A stretch of DNA of 64,000 bases from Flammula alnicola (Eukaryota; Basidiomycota; Agaricomycetes; Agaricales; Strophariaceae). Position numbers and translations under genes: made by a program. This document shows, piece after piece, positions 22,601-36,424 of this stretch (its first letter is position 1; each line of letters begins with the position of its first letter). The notes under the pieces were generated by a model that saw nothing but the letters and a program-made list of their open reading frames with translations, had not been told where the DNA came from and made no database searches. The stretch is from the NCBI GenBank assembly GCA_015499995.1, contig JADNRV010000085.1:124001-188000 (forward strand). The letters run 5' to 3'.

Positions 22601-24310
22601 TTTCGATATTACCTTGAAGTCGTTGAATTCTTTCTTCCTTTCAGCTAGATCTCGCTTTACGACATCCCGTTGGTCCCAAGGCTTGAGTGGCCTTTTGACA
22701 TCTTCGTGGTTTTCGTCCATACGCTGGATTTTATCTGACACTTTTTTATAAAGAGCCTGCAGTTGGATCGATTCAGCGACCAGTCACAACTGTTGAGGTA
22801 CACAGCTATACTTACCTGGCTTTTATCAAGCTCGATCTCAATTTGAGCCAGGCGACTTTCTGATAATCGAACATTTTCGAACGCAGTTTCCAATTCCTAA
22901 CAATCATCAGCTTAGTTGGAGTGAAGACTACAAAAAAATTACCGTTCTTTTTCCGAGACGAGCGCCCAAGCCATTTCGATGAGCAAGCGTCTTCTTCTTG
23001 ACCGGAGATCCTGGGCTTCCTTTGATTCGTCGTAAGCCTTGCGCGCAATATCGCATTTTTCTTTCAGAGTGTCGGCATAATCCTTCTTCTCAAGCAGGAA
23101 TTTTGAGATAGTCGTGTTATATTCAGAGGTAGCCTCATAATCTTCCCGTAGTTTCTCAAGGTATGTCCCTTGCATAAAAAGCTAAACTTGGGATTGAATA
23201 TGTGTATGAATCGGATATCAATGGTGACGCACTTTATACATGTACTCCGGCGATGAATTCTTCAGGAACGTCCTACGGTGTGTGCGATCGTGAATACAAG
23301 AAATAGTCTGAAGAAGAGTGCATACTTGGCAGAATCTGGACAGACGTTACAGCATTAATCATGAAACACTGTCCAGAGGCAGAGAGCAGACTAACCTTGT
23401 GTAAGAATACTAATAGGATTGTCGACCTGAATCTCCAGATAGTTGCAAATGGAATCAAGATCTGCTTTCCGATTGGATACTATCTTTCCAGAAGCTGATT
23501 TTAGCTTATAAGTGGATGAACCATTGCGGCTTATTGTCCGAATGACGATGATCTTGTTTCCAAATATCTCAGGTTCGTATGCATTATCTCCAGCATTCTT
23601 GATAGTAATCGTTACTTCTGCCTTACTACCACGATGTCAGGTAAAATAGACGCGTGGATACAGGATCTTGAACTTTGAGAAACTCACCTGGACCCTTCTT
23701 TGATCAAAGATTTCACCCCAGTGCCGCGACCGGTCGCCGCCGCTTTGCCTCCAAGTCCCACTGAGATGCCCGCCAGTATTGCGCTTTTCCCACCTAAAGA
23801 ATGGGTGAATTTGAGCTCGAAAGGAATGAACCAATCAGTCTTACTGCCATTATGACCTGTAAAGATAAGAAGTTACAGAAAATACATCATTCCATAATCA
23901 GCCAACTTACCGACGATGAAATTCAGCTGGCTTCCGAAATCGAAGGTAAGATATGTATGGCACATGAATTGACACAGTTCAACCCTCTCGATGATGCCAA
24001 AATCAGCAACTCTCTAGCCCTGAATCAGACAATTGGGAAGAAATTGAGCAAGAGAAATCACGTACTCCAATTCGACCCTCGGCTGCTCGTCTCCTCACTT
24101 CAATTTGCGGAATGTATGATTTTTCTAGATCTTCCCATTCTTCACGCGTAAATGACCCCTTATCTCCAGTTCGAGAAGCTGGAGGGTGTCATTCTTGGGG
24201 GTATCTACGTCCGAGGTTGGGCTGGATAGGCGTGCTCTTTTGGCGCCGTTGTGGCTCGGTCCTGCCTCCTCCGAGTCCCCGTCAGAGTCGGAAACTGGCC
24301 GTTTGGCCAT
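19612..24310 (-). CDS. SMC6: Smc6, subunit of the Smc5/6 complex
   Basis: About 4.7 kb with many introns. The N-terminal exon begins MAKRPVSDSDGDSEEAGPS. The Walker A motif GHNGSGKSAIL is formed across an intron (donor near 23853, acceptor near 23797). It is followed by VGLGGKAAATGRGTGVKSLI, the Smc6-specific segment. Long Glu/Lys/Gln-rich coiled-coil exons fill 20.3-23.2 kb, with the hinge near 21.9-22.2 kb. The signature LSGGEKSLATLCLLLSMW and Walker B IRCLDEFDVYMD lie at 19.8-20.0 kb. The C-terminus is TIIITPQSIDNVF to ADPRASTIP, then TAA. Smc6 pairs with Smc5 in a ring ATPase for recombinational repair and replication-fork processing in the nucleus. Not every exon boundary was fixed. Confidence 0.93.
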
Positions 24311-24621
24311 GCCAAAGATCGTTTAGGGATGGCGAGAATTAGTGTGAGTGTTGGTTTAGATTAAGTGCATGTACGATAAGCGCGAAAGCGGAAGTGGCAT
24401 GGAGTAGCACAAAAAGCGCGAAGCTAAGATTAGGCTTCAAATTTATTGAAATGGATATAGTTCCCTTAAAAGGAGTTTAGTCACAATCGTACAATCAAGA
24501 GTTCCCGTGAATTGGGGTGACTGTACATAATCAAGCGTACATAAAACATAAAACACAAGAGACTAAAGACTACAAGGATTGTAATCTACATAGGATTGGC
24601 TGGTAAAATATGTACCAGCAT

Positions 24622-27297
24622 TTACACATAAGCAAGAGAAATTGAAACAAGGGCGGCGTCACATTTTGCCTTTGGTCCCCAAACATACAGATGGAGGAAA
24701 ATTACAAATTTATTGTTTCTTTTCTTGGCAGCAGGAGAAGCTAAAATCATAGATGTCAAAGGAGAAGACAAGTGTCGGACTGCTGGCGAACTTACCCGGC
24801 GCCTTGGCTTTCGGATGGGTTTTCCTCTTGCCACCAGTCTCCATTGTATCGAGGTCGTCAGGAGCTGGGCTGGCCGCTCTTTTAGGTTTACCCTTAGACT
24901 TCTTCTTCTTCTCAATCGCCCATGCACCGACAGGCGCGCCAGGATCATCTTCACAATCAGGACAGAACCATTCACCGTCCGGAACAGCGTCAAGAGGTGG
25001 ATCCAAGCAGCTGAGATGCCAAGGTGCATCGCACTTAGAGGGCATAATATGTGAGCGCAATTTCAGGAAGCAAGAACTAGACGAACTTTGTCACATTCCA
25101 AAGGAGAGTTATCTTCTCCACTGTCTTTACCACAGCCGACGCAGAAAGGCGGTGGGTTGACATCCTCTGGATGACGGGGCATGTCTGTGAACTTGTCATT
25201 AGGTTTTGCAAGGAACAGCGTTGTGTTTTGCCCGGCAGCGATACTTAAGACCATTATATCAATATCCTCGACGTGTTATACAGCAACTTCGAAACTTACT
25301 CGATGACGTCCACTCCAACGAGGGTCATGTTGCGGGTTGGCTTACTTGCACTTTTCCGTTCTTCAGGACCCATACCGAGTTCGCCTAGATACCAGAATAA
25401 GTAATGGACCGGCATTTATACTATGCAACGAACCATTGTTAGCGTTCTGACCCCAACAAATAGTCATAGGAGATCCATCATCGTCGGGAGTGACCAACCA
25501 ATGAGTAACACCTCCGGATCTCGCCAGAATGGTCTTGCATCCCCTGTAAAATATGTTAGGCAAGGTAAATAAACATAGGTGCAATACGCCTACATTATGT
25601 CTTGCATGTATCTGAAGGACGAATAGGGCGAACCGGAAGAGCCTTGCATAACAAGTCAGGGCCAGCTTTACGAGGAATAGCGAAACGTACCCTCTCCGCT
25701 AGTTTTCCACTTAAAGCATAATATTAGTGGCTGCTGAAGCTGAGGCGCTGAGCTTTAATTACTCACTTTACCAGCCATCCAGTACACGCCTTGCTTGTCG
25801 ATGACCACACTACTCGAAGGACCAGCCGCGATGCCTGAAGCCATTGTAGATTCGTTGGGACCAGCGAACTGAAGCGAAAATGGAATAAGAATACGATAGA
25901 GGCAGATCTAAAGTCGCGTTACCTGTGGTACGACCTTGGGCTTCAAGGCATCAACTTGGTTGCCTAAGCCGAGGCGACAATAACCGTTGTAGCCCCAACA
26001 TAGACAAGCCTAAAATATAACTAGTTAGCCTCTTAACTCGTGCATGATTCTGGCGGAAACAAACCCAGTTGAATCAAGGGCCAAGCTGTGTTGTTGGCCA
26101 GAAGCGATTTCGACAATCGTTTCCCGTCCAACTCTTTGATATAAACTGAGTGAAAGGGTTAGCTGAACGTTAATAAAAAGAGAATGATAGCGTACCCGGT
26201 TGGACTTCTATGTCGTACGAGGTCTTATTTCCTGTTGTGATACGCTCTCCAGTGGTGCCGTTGCCAAGCTGACCTTTTTCAGCACTCCCAAATGAAAATA
26301 CTGATAGGCAAATTAGAAATATATAGGTGCGAAAACCAGAGCACGTACCTTTCCCAGACTTTGTGAGAACTATAGAGAAAGTAATACCTGCTGAACCTTG
26401 AATGACGTGTTCCTTTTTCCCCCCATGGGTGACAGATACAGTCTGAAACGAGGAAACTTCGGGGCATATTGACTGGCCGCACTAAAAGGACATTGTTTAG
26501 CATTCCTCGAACGCTCTATAACACAAAGATGAGGCGTACCTGGCCCAAATTGTTCTGCCCAGCTGCCCACAAAGTGCCGTCGCTCCCAACCAGTAACGTG
26601 TGATTCCTACCACAGGCCGCATGAACAACTTGGTACCCTTTGGAGCTCCCAAATCCGACGGCTTGACCAGACGCGGCGCGTTCTCGGATATATATTCGAC
26701 GTTTGGCAGCCTAACGCTCCAAAACCATTGCGTCCGAACAACCAGGCATTGCCCTCTATATCGATGACTACGAAGTGACAACCGCTGCAGGAAGTGTGTA
26801 TAGAGACCGACTTGACGTTCAAGAGCGAACGAAGGAGATGAGGTTCGAGCAGTCAGGATTTCTGAGGTCGGGTGATATAATGGGTAAACGAAATATCGAC
26901 TTTGATTCAAGTGAGCAACGAAATCAAAGGTTACACGCACAAAGGTTCCCCATTTTCCGCTACAGCAGCTCCCGCACGCTCTTTACGACCAAGTTTAGGC
27001 CTGTTTTCATGGTGGAAACAGAGGAACGAGGATTTGGTTGAAGTTTAGAAGTGTGAGAACGGCGAAAACCCACCAATCCGTACCACCACATATTAGAACT
27101 GTATGAAGATAGAATCGGCTGCCGGAATGCGATATAAATACTCAATACAACGTACCTCGACCCCACTGCGGCTCGGTAGGAGTTTGTGCTTCGTCAGTGC
27201 CATGAAGGACTTTGGTGGTTGAGATAGAAGGTTGGGTCACTTTTGGGTCACTTGGTACGAATACAGGGTTTTCTCCAAAAGGATGTCGTGCGTTCAT
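24622..27297 (-). CDS. RCC1-repeat protein with C-terminal PHD finger
   Basis: Starts MNARHPFGENPVFVP at 27297. After a GTAC donor it reads VLICGGTDW, then PKLGRKERAGAAVAENGEP. RCC1-type blades follow, such as SCSGCHFVVIDIEGNAWLFG and a blade with LLVGSDGTLWAAGQNNLGQ. The last exons encode a PHD finger with C4-H-C3 spacing (FCVGCGKDSGEDN, ECDKCDAPWHLSCLDPPL, WFCPDC) and a Lys-rich tail. The end at 24622 depends on the choice of the last intron; a stop near 24714 is the alternative. RCC1 propellers bind proteins or nucleosomes and PHD fingers read histone H3 tails, so a chromatin role is likely by inference. It lies about 300 bases upstream of SMC6 on the same strand. Confidence 0.85.
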
Positions 27298-27467
27298 GTG
27301 CCGTCAAACTACAATGGATATAAAGCATGTCTACTAAACTCCATACCCAATACAGGGCAAGGTCTACAGCCGTTCAGACGGGTATCGGTCTTCCTTCAGT
27401 ACTTAAGGTTACACAGGGTATACGGTCATCTAAAAAACACCACCGTGCGCATGTTTAATTATATAAA

Positions 27468-30400
27468 TTAAGCGTGGTCTTCATGCGAGGCAATCAAGAC
27501 TGCAGATACAAATCATATCAAAGAATGAAAGACAGATTCGGTATGCAATGCCACTTACGCAAGGATGTCCCATCTCGCTTGACAGAATACTAAAATTATC
27601 GATGAGCAATAGAATTCACACCAATTCAATCGCCGTACCTCGAAGTCATCTCCGTAAAAGACGACGATATCTCCGTGTACAAGGCTGATGACGAAGTTTG
27701 GCCTTGCTGCTTTTGCAGCCGCTTTCCCCTTCTTGGGACTTTCAGTAGGTTCCTCGGCCACTCCGTCATCCTCAGCGGTTCCGGCAATCCACCCAGTGTC
27801 CTCCTCCTCCTCATCATTTTCTCCTGCGCGTAACTGGCTAGAATCGGCTTCCAGCCTGTTCGACCGCTATAGGCCCTCCCAGAGATCGAGGGGTCACAAT
27901 CAAGACAACCGTACATCCAAGAGCCAGCACAGTGACACACTTCTGCTTTGCGCGGATAAGGTCCCGACCCTGCAAAGGTGGTCAGTTTCAACGTCTCTTC
28001 ATACATCGTGGAAAAGGTCACCCTTTTAGAACCTGAAGTAACCCAAGCAAGCAATCTCAAACGATTCACAGCTAATTGTTCTTCTTTTAATTCTCCAAAC
28101 CATCGAGCTCGATGGACAACCGCTTCCTTGGCTTGGTTGATACAAGTAGGAAGATTTGACCATTCGTAGTAGTTGGTTTAGTGTTATCTTTGGGACTTCT
28201 AGACGTATACATAAAGTATGGGGCTGGATAAAGCAGCGTCTGATCAGAAGAATAAGGACGACTTGCGAGAATACGCACTATTCTCCGCCATTGGTCGAAT
28301 AAGCGGCACATTCAGCTGGATATCTCGCAGAAAAATGTTGGCATGCTCCTGTAACCGAGGAATATTGCTAGTGAAAATGTGTTTGATAAAAATGCTTGGC
28401 CTTTCACTGATGTAGTACGAAAACGTCTGTGTTCCATCTTTAAACTTGCCCAATTTGGTTGGCAGAGATCTGGGAATGACATTCAATGGCGCAGATAGCG
28501 GGAGGCGCTCTTGAGGATCTCGAATCCATATCAAGTCGCGGGCATAAGGAGGCACCGAAGGTTGTTTATCCTATACGCACACTTCAGAAAATTGACCATG
28601 GAAAAAAAATCGAATCGCACCTTGCAAAACGAACTCGGACACTTCCGATGCCTTAAAGCTGCCTGAAAGTTCATTCTTCCACAATCTTTGCAGAACCAAC
28701 CTCGCGGAAAAGAATTATCGATGACTTGGACACCGTAAGGAACCAACAGATGAAGAGGGATGACGCTGCTATATAGCTCGCTCAAAGGATGATGCCGAAC
28801 TTGTACTCATGATGAGACAGTCGAGCAGTTCGATATCGAGCGGTAGTAGGAAAAGAATTTTCCGGGTCGTCCAAGTCGTCCAGGGCCGTCTCGGGTACAT
28901 TCTCTTCTGGGGCCTGCTCAACACCGGAAGTAGACGCTGGGAGAACGGAAGGTGGGTTCCACCAAGGATGGTCGAAGTTGACGTTGTCGCGTTTGGGCAA
29001 AATCGATTCCTCGCCGCCAGCAGCCCATTTTAAGCGGAACCGCCACTGCACTTGCCCAGATAGCGACTGCCTCAGCTCATTCACCGAGCCCTTGTTATCG
29101 TCAACTTGAAGGCGAGTTTCCTACAGACATACCACATAAATAATACAATAGAGATATGCATCTCAAAAACGAACCTGGACGCCCAAGATCCTGAAATAAC
29201 CCAACATCGCATAACCAAACTCCTCTGGGAATTGTAGTGACCAATGGTCTTTGAGGCGACGGTTGGAAATGATAATGGTAAGTGGCCTTCCAAACAAGTA
29301 AGAATCGATGAGAGCCTGTAATTCTTCGGGAATAGGCGAAGGCACATATTCGGAAAAATGGCTTGAGGATCTGTGACCGGTTGGGTTCGATCAGAAGCCA
29401 CCAAGTTCATGGCATTGCCATCCTCGCCGATCATTATAGAGCTACCTTGGGCGTTAGCGTCCTCGGCCCCTGTCAGCAATTTCGCGTCGTTCATCGCGAG
29501 CATTTTTTCGGAAGGCAGAGCTGGCATACTCGTTTGTGGTACGCTTTGAAGAGGATCGGGATGAGGCGTAGGAGTTCAATTAGATTAGGTCGTTCGGCGC
29601 TCGGACTAGACTCTTTCTTCATGTCTGATAATAGCGACTGAGGTCCGTCTCGATGGTTAGGATAGGTAGATTGGCTTGAGCATCGCCCATGTTGAACTTG
29701 AACAAGTGTCTGAGGTGCATCTTAGGAGGCAACTTTTGGCTAAATTCTCTTTCGATATTCATATCACCTCCATCGAGCGACCCGGCTGTATTCATCGGTA
29801 ATGCATGTAGCTGGTGGAATTGTCGCGTTGAGATAGACGTCTCACTCGCTGATTGGTGGGGTCCTGGATTTTCGCTTGTTGCAATAACGTTATTAGGCTT
29901 GGACGGAACAGAAATTGCAGATGCGTCTCGGGGCGGAATCACCAGGGCCCTCCAGGTGCCCGAGTTACTTTCTGTAGCGGTTTCGCTTTAGATGAGGGTG
30001 GAGCAATTTTTTTCCAGGTACTGTCAAGGAAATTGTCGATAGAAGCTGAAGCTGACTCGAATTTGATCAATTTCGAGTTATCAGGAATGGATGAAGATAA
30101 AAATCTTGGTATAGAACGAGTGATAGCAGGAACCGAGAGAGTGAGTGCGCTTGGAAGGCAGAGACTCGACATCGGGTCGGCAATGATTGACGACGGACTG
30201 TTGATATTGGATAGAGACGGGGGCGAAATTTTGTTTTCATCTAACCCGGCTGCTCTGCCTGAATAGCTACCAGTGGAAGCATCTTCCGCCTTCTGAGTAT
30301 TGGAACTGGTAGGACATTTATCGAAATCTATTCGTGTTCCACCTTGCGAAGTATCTGAAATGTTGGTACGTTTTGGGAGTTTGGGAGACGCATATCTCGG

Positions 30401-31288
30401 AGCTCGTCGTCTGAATTTCGGTTTATCTTCTGAAGATAAATCCTTGGATGAAGGCGCCTCGAAAGGCTCAGGAGGAGGATTAATCTTCACGGAGGGACTT
30501 TCTAGATTGGATCCTAGGGGTAAGGGACAGACAAATGCCCGTGTACTAAAATAAAATATTAGCGAGCGATCGTTAGATCCCGTTCGAAAGAGCGCACGTA
30601 ACAAGGTCCAAGGATGAGGAATCCATGCCTTCTCGGGAGATTTCGAAGCAGCGGATAGATTCGTCAAGCATTAGCATTGGTGTCTCATATAGTAACCATG
30701 AGATGCCATTGGTGCATTTTGAACCCGACATCTCAGGCATCATGGCGAGTAGTTCTTCCCGGCTCTAATAAAAGACGAATTTAAGAAAAGAGAAAAAATT
30801 ACGTATGTACAAGAGGGTGGCACTGACATTGGTCCATATTCTTGGCCTTAAATCCGACTCCTTGATAGTTTGGTCCTCATCATCAGTCGATGCCGATCGG
30901 ATAGCTTGCAAAGTCCTCCATTTCAGATGTTGGATTGTGGTTGAATCTTTCTCTGAGGTCGCTCAGCTACAGTGACGAGCTGATAGAAAAACGCGGCTTC
31001 ACCGTTCGCTTTCGAAGTTTTCGGTTTGGATTGTGGTGTTTTCTTGACGGACACCACTTTGACCTTTGTTTCGGAAGCGACAGCAGATTTTACGCGTTTC
31101 CTGGGTTTATCTTCTGTTGATCCTTATCTTTCCTTGTGCGTTTCTTTCCTGTAAAAAGTAACAACGTTTCAGAGAATGAACAGAACAAATAATGCCACGC
31201 CCATTCTCTCACCTTTCGAGGGACTCTCGGCAGTCATCGACATTGCTGGGACGGGCTCATGATCCGGGATTTTTTGAGACTTTGCCAT
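27468..31288 (-). CDS. Large multi-exon protein, family not assigned
   Basis: One gene can be followed by splicing from MAKSQKIPDHEPVPAMS (31288) to the TAA at 27470-27468. It starts with a basic Lys-rich region (EDKPRKRVKSAVASE), then IQHLKWRTLQAIRSAS and NGISWLLYETPMLMLDE. A long Ser/Pro-rich low-complexity region follows (30.0-30.6 kb). Further on there is a Cys-rich knuckle (GWFCKDCGRMNFQAALRHRK..C....C, about 28.6-28.7 kb), a well-ordered domain (LGKFKDGTQTFSYYISERPS, LIRPMAENSAYS, VNRLRLLAWVTSGS), an acidic linker and a final LVHGDIVVFYGDDFEYSVKR strand pair. The last motif resembles the end of a double-stranded beta-helix dioxygenase, but no HxD iron site was identified. Function unknown; nuclear localisation is suggested by the basic N-terminus. 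Some introns are uncertain. Confidence 0.65.
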
Positions 31289-32443
31289 GGTAGGTTAGGA
31301 CATAAAATCGAGGGTATATTGTCAGTTTAGCCAATCTCAACCGTACCAGGTCGTACGTTTGAGAAAGGCCAACGGGAAGAGATATTCGGAGGAAACACTG
31401 GCAAGTGCTTGAAGGATATTCGGACCTGACATTCCGCTGTCACGTGAGATGGGAAGCGCCAATCAGGGACAGTTATCGCGTTCTCTCTCTCTCTCGAAAA
31501 CCATGCCCATTTGCACGACATGTACGCACTCAATACCATACCTCTACACTGTATATGAATCCGAATATAATCTACGACTCGAACAATGTGTGCGTGCCAA
31601 TCTCGTTCAGGCATACCAAAATTACTGATGGTTCAACTGCAAAGTAGCCCAGCTGCCATGAATTTGTCGATCCCTACGTCGAACACGACTCGTTGACCAT
31701 ATTATTGGACCTTATCCTCTTGAAACGCGGTGTATATCGACACCTGCTGTATAATCGAGGCGCAGAACCGAGAAAATTAACAGGAGGGAGCAAGAAGGCG
31801 GATGTTCGCGAAACCACAGGAACGAAGCAGACTTCAGACGGCGGTCCAAATGGATTCAGAAAAGAAATGGTGCGAGGCCAGCTATCTTCTGTTGAGATAC
31901 GACCTATTTAATGCGAAGATTCATAGGACCGCTGGCTGCTTCTGTTTCAACTTGGAACTGCGCTAATTCTGGTGGATGCGTGTACGTCCATTGCCAACTG
32001 TGATTCTACAAGATATTCAACTCTCATTCGTAAAGTCATCAGGTCGAGTTACCTCAGTGGGTTCCACCCGTGTATTTATTGTTATGGATGTTCTCACCGT
32101 GAACTTCATTGTATATAGATGCCGATAAAGTCGCGGAAACGACTCGATGGACAAAACAAACTGTGTTATCTTTTTTACGCATATTTCTAGGAACAGCGGC
32201 AGGTGTGCCCATATTCACTATACTTGACGCTGAAAATAAATCTTGGAAGCAGAAACTATCGCGTTTCATGGAGGAATCACGCTGACATGCTATCTTTTCA
32301 TGAAACTGATGGACCTTTTGCAATCACGGATTCGTCCAAGGAGCCCCTCCAAGTCAAGCATTCGTCAAGAATTCCGGTTCGTTACTTCATGACTCGTCCA
32401 ATTCATTCACAAAGATTGACCAATTTTTCGACATAGCTTATCC
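31289..32443. other. Intergenic, no gene recognised
   Basis: Short frames on both strands lack motifs or consistent splicing. A CT-dinucleotide run lies at about 31482-31495. Confidence 0.5.
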
Positions 32444-32915
32444 ATGATATCGTTCAGCCTATTCTACTCGTCTATAACGAAACTATTCCTGCTGTTTCTT
32501 CTCACAATATGGCTTCCAACATCCACTCAATCCGTACATCACGTCCAAAATCCCCTTCCTGAATGGACGAAACATATCTCAAGAAACAACAGCAGCTTCG
32601 TTGCGGGAGCTTTGGAGATCCTCGACGACGACAAGTTAGACCGCGAATGGATTGTTCGTAATGTCTTGGGAGGCATGTCAGCTGGTTTTGGACTACGCGG
32701 TTAGTACCATTCTGTCACCCTATCATTTGACATTTAACGTTGGACCGATTTTCTATTTCTTCATTACAGTGATATTGGACATCCATCCTCTCTTCACTAC
32801 CATCATAATCGTCTCCGGATGGGTGGCAAAGACGGCTGTTGCTACTCTTCTCAGTGGATGGGTCGGTGGAAACGAAAGAAACGGAGAGGCGTGGCTTGCA
32901 TACAGTATACCTTAA
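32444..32915 (+). CDS. Small hydrophobic, possibly secreted or membrane protein
   Basis: Two exons (32444-32699, 32770-32915), joined by a GTTAGT donor and a TTACAG acceptor, give 133 residues. The first 30 residues are strongly hydrophobic with a signal-like core (LFLLFLLTIWLPTSTQS). A second hydrophobic part (HPLFTTIIIVSGWVAKTAV) follows in exon 2. There is one NNSS glycosylation site. No family is recognised. It may be a small secreted protein or a two-helix membrane protein. Support is frame continuity and splice sites only. Confidence 0.4.
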
Positions 32916-33026
32916 GACTCGTTTGTAATATGTATAGAAACATGAAAATTGTAAATTCGTTTGTTTTGGAGATACAAATAGAGTAGGGCAAATACACAAT
33001 ACGTCTAGGACACCGAGGCCAAGAGC

Positions 33027-35263
33027 CTATATATGCCACAGAGCTTTTATCAAGTCAGCTCCACGTTCCGCAAAAACGTAGGTCACAAATTGAGTATGAG
33101 CGGAAGGGACAACGGGCTGGATAAAAGAAAGCCAATCAACTTCCGTAATATCCATGATAACTGAAGAATCAAACTTACAACCACAGACGCATCCACAATC
33201 CTCAGTCCTACAACACCCTTGACCCTCAAATCGGGGTCAACGACTCCAAACCCTGAATTTTTAGGCGACATAGCCGCTGTGCCGACGGGGTGGAAGAGCG
33301 TCCCAACATTCGCGCGAACGTACGCGTCAATTTCAGCATCGGTCGTCGCGTTGATCACGTTAGATGTCGTATAATTGGCGAAGGCAGGCGCAGCGGTGAA
33401 TCGGCGGGCAGTGCGCACAGCCTCTCTTACACCGGCGACGTCAAAGTCAGTTGCGAGGAAGTTTATGTCGATAACGGGTGCGTCGAATGGGTTGGCCGAG
33501 TTAATGGTGACGCTGCCACCTGCAGATGATAATTAAGAATAGAGTCAGGATTGAGCAAGAGAAACAACTTACGAGATGTTGGTGTAAGGAAAACCGTTGA
33601 AACGGAGAACAAATGGCCTGACGTAGGGAAAGGAAGACGCGCGTCTCCGTTCTACAGATGAGAGGTAAACAAGGGTTATTCCCAATTCAATCCTAGAAGT
33701 GTTGGAGCATGACATACAGCGATTAAGAGCTCAACGTGCGGCGTGTGCGGCCCAGCCGAAGGGTCTGCTGCTATTTGGAAAATGGACGAGTTCGCTGGGA
33801 AACGAACCCATCCAAGGTTATTAAACGGAGAACTAGCGAGCACTCCGGTGCGGGTGTTCTGCCAGAGGTCGACCTCGTCCTGAGTAGCAGTGGCATTATG
33901 AGTAAAAGCCTCGAATGTTTGTGTCGCGTCCACATTCCACTGGTTGGCGATGATGGGATGGTCTGACATATTCTTCCCGACCGATGGGTTATTGACCAGG
34001 GTCTTGATACCGAACTGAGATAGTGTCGTGGTATCGCCAATTCCAGAATGGAGGAGAATCTGAGGGGTGTTAACGCTTCCAGCTGATAAAATGACTTCCT
34101 TTCTCGCGGTCACTTGTGTAACTGCGCCTGAGGCAGACACAAACTCGACAGTTTGCAGGACAGGTTGCCCACCAACGCTGCCGCTGCTCAAAATACGCGA
34201 GGCGTGTGCGTGAAGCAGGACGTGTAGGTTTGGCCTGCCGATGAATGGTGGTCCTAGGTAAGACGTTGCGGAACTGCTTCGAGCTCCATCCTTTATCGTG
34301 TATTGGGTCCATCCTAAGTCAAACAAAATTAGAAATAGTGCAACATGGGATCGAACAAAACGCGACATACCAATACCTATGGGGAATCCAGAATTGTAGT
34401 CAGGACGAACGGAAACTCTGGTAGTTGTTGTGTGGCTTCGATGACGCGTCCATCGATCGGTTCTTGGAATCCATAGAGACTGACAGAGTTGATTCCATTA
34501 AAGCCGTGCACAGCAGGGTTGAACTGGCCAGTGGTGTTGTGATGGTCTGCAGGAGGTGTGATTATTTCGTTCTAGCCAAAAATTAACAAACATTCATGCG
34601 TTTAATGGTGTACGAGGATATATACCTTGCGCATGTAGGGTATCAATGCATCCCAACTCCATCCAGGATCTCCAGAAAGCCTAGCATATCGGTCGTAGTC
34701 TTCCTGGGAACCGCGTGTGTATGCCATATAATCTGTCCGTCCATGAAAATATGCTTTTAATATCTGCGTTAAGAGAACTGGCTATTGTGTCACTCACTAA
34801 CGGAGCTGCTTCCGCCTAGAACAAAGCCTCTTGGATAGGCGATCACACGGTCATTCAAGTGTGTTTGGGGAACAGTCGTATAATTCCAGTCGACACTGGT
34901 GAATGGTGTCGCGCGCGTGCAAAAGAAAGGGATGTAATATTCAAAATGCCCTCGTTCCTGAAAGACTATGAGATACGAGAGATAGAGTTGTCTGAAGCAG
35001 GACTTACGAGATACCAGCCTCTAGTACGAGGACTGAGACGCCTGGATTTTCAGTGAGACGATTAGCTATTACATTTCCCGCCGTTCCGCCTTATAATGGG
35101 AGACATTTAGCATCTCTGTTATTGATTGCAGGGCCATAATGTCCTTACCTCCAACGACAACAAAATCATACTGCAATCCTGGTAGGTCCTGAACTTGCGT
35201 CACGATCGCAGCCAGGACTGCATAGGGTAAGAAAGCCAAGCCACCTAGTAATAGAAGCAACAT
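33027..35263 (-). CDS. Secreted GMC oxidoreductase, aryl-alcohol oxidase-like (AA3)
   Basis: The first exon has a cleavable signal peptide (MLLLLLGGLAFLPYAVLAA). YDFVVVGGGTAGNVIANRLT, split by an intron after the second Gly, is the FAD-binding Rossmann motif, followed by VLVLEAG. The middle has the second GMC signature (GSVNTPQILLHSGIG) and VGKNMSDHPI. The C-terminal part has FHPVGTAAM and SAHTQ, carrying the two active-site His positions of aryl-alcohol oxidases. The stop is at 33027. Such flavoenzymes oxidise aryl alcohols and release H2O2 outside the cell for ligninolytic peroxidases. Other AA3 activities (glucose or pyranose type) are less likely. Several small introns were placed only roughly. 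Confidence 0.9.
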
Positions 35264-36424
35264 CTTCGAATTTGGTGAAGAAAGCGGTTTATTCTTTCAG
35301 TATATATATGAGCCAGCTACAGTTATTTTTAAGTATATACGCGATATCTGCGAAAGAAGATCGGAAGACGCACAGACGAGGACTCTCCATCTCAATCACC
35401 CAATCACAAGTGGCCTGATTCCGCCTTACTTAGTATACCAGTCCGCTCGTCCCCGAAGGTGATTAACAATTACACTGAAAGGCATCACGTTCCATAAGCC
35501 CATAAAAACAGAAAACGCTGCAAAAAGCTACCTAGGAGGCTCCTGACTTGCAGGGTGGCAACATTCCTGGAAGGTTGCTGGAAGGTCTCTGAATCGCGTG
35601 AATGCTCCTGAACATCGAGCAAAGAAGACCTAAGCGACATCGATTAGACAACCAAAGACGCGGTGAGCCGCTGTCTGGTCTGATTGTTGTGCAAATCCTC
35701 GGAATGAGGGCAAGGGGCAAGGTTGAAGTCCGGAGAGAATAGCGGCACCGCGGTTGTTTATGCTAAAGACTAAATCTTGCCGGGCCCGGGCCATCATCCG
35801 GTGGCAATGCCAACGGGCTTGCAACGGCGATTCGGACCAACGGGATCACGACTCTGCGACTGAACAATTTTTGGAGTGAAGACGCGTTCCACGGTCCAAT
35901 TTTCTCCACTAATAATATGTGCGGGAACGAAGTGCACAACACTGGGTAAAACCAGCGATAAGACACGGACAGAATTAATCAGTAATGGGTGAGCACGCAA
36001 GAATAAAGATAAATTTATGCAGCCCAGGGAACGAAGCGCGCGTGAATACGTCGCGCACCAATCGCACACAGGTGCCTGAAGCACTTGGTAAAGGGGGGCG
36101 GTAAGGCAAAGAAACCCCATCATGGCGTTATTGTACGGGGGATAGAAGAAGTTCTTCCATCTATCCAAGCGCGCGATAAAGAAACGGCGAACGCATGTGT
36201 TTATAGACATGACCAGCACGGCGGGTTTTCTACCACGTTTAAACGCCTTCTGACCGCGGAGTTGTGTGTGGGGGTACCGCGCACCGTCTTCTTTGTCAGT
36301 GGCGAGGCTATTGATGCTGTTCTGCTTCTAGAATTACTAGTAGTGAGCGAGTGTATAGACGATGGCTAGGAGGACGCCGGCGTATCGCCGATCGTTTAGC
36401 TCTGGCCACTCCCACCCTACCGCT
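35264..36424. other. Intergenic, no gene recognised
   Basis: The start holds the upstream region of the GMC gene with a TATATATA stretch (about 35302-35308). The frames further right have no motifs. Confidence 0.5.
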
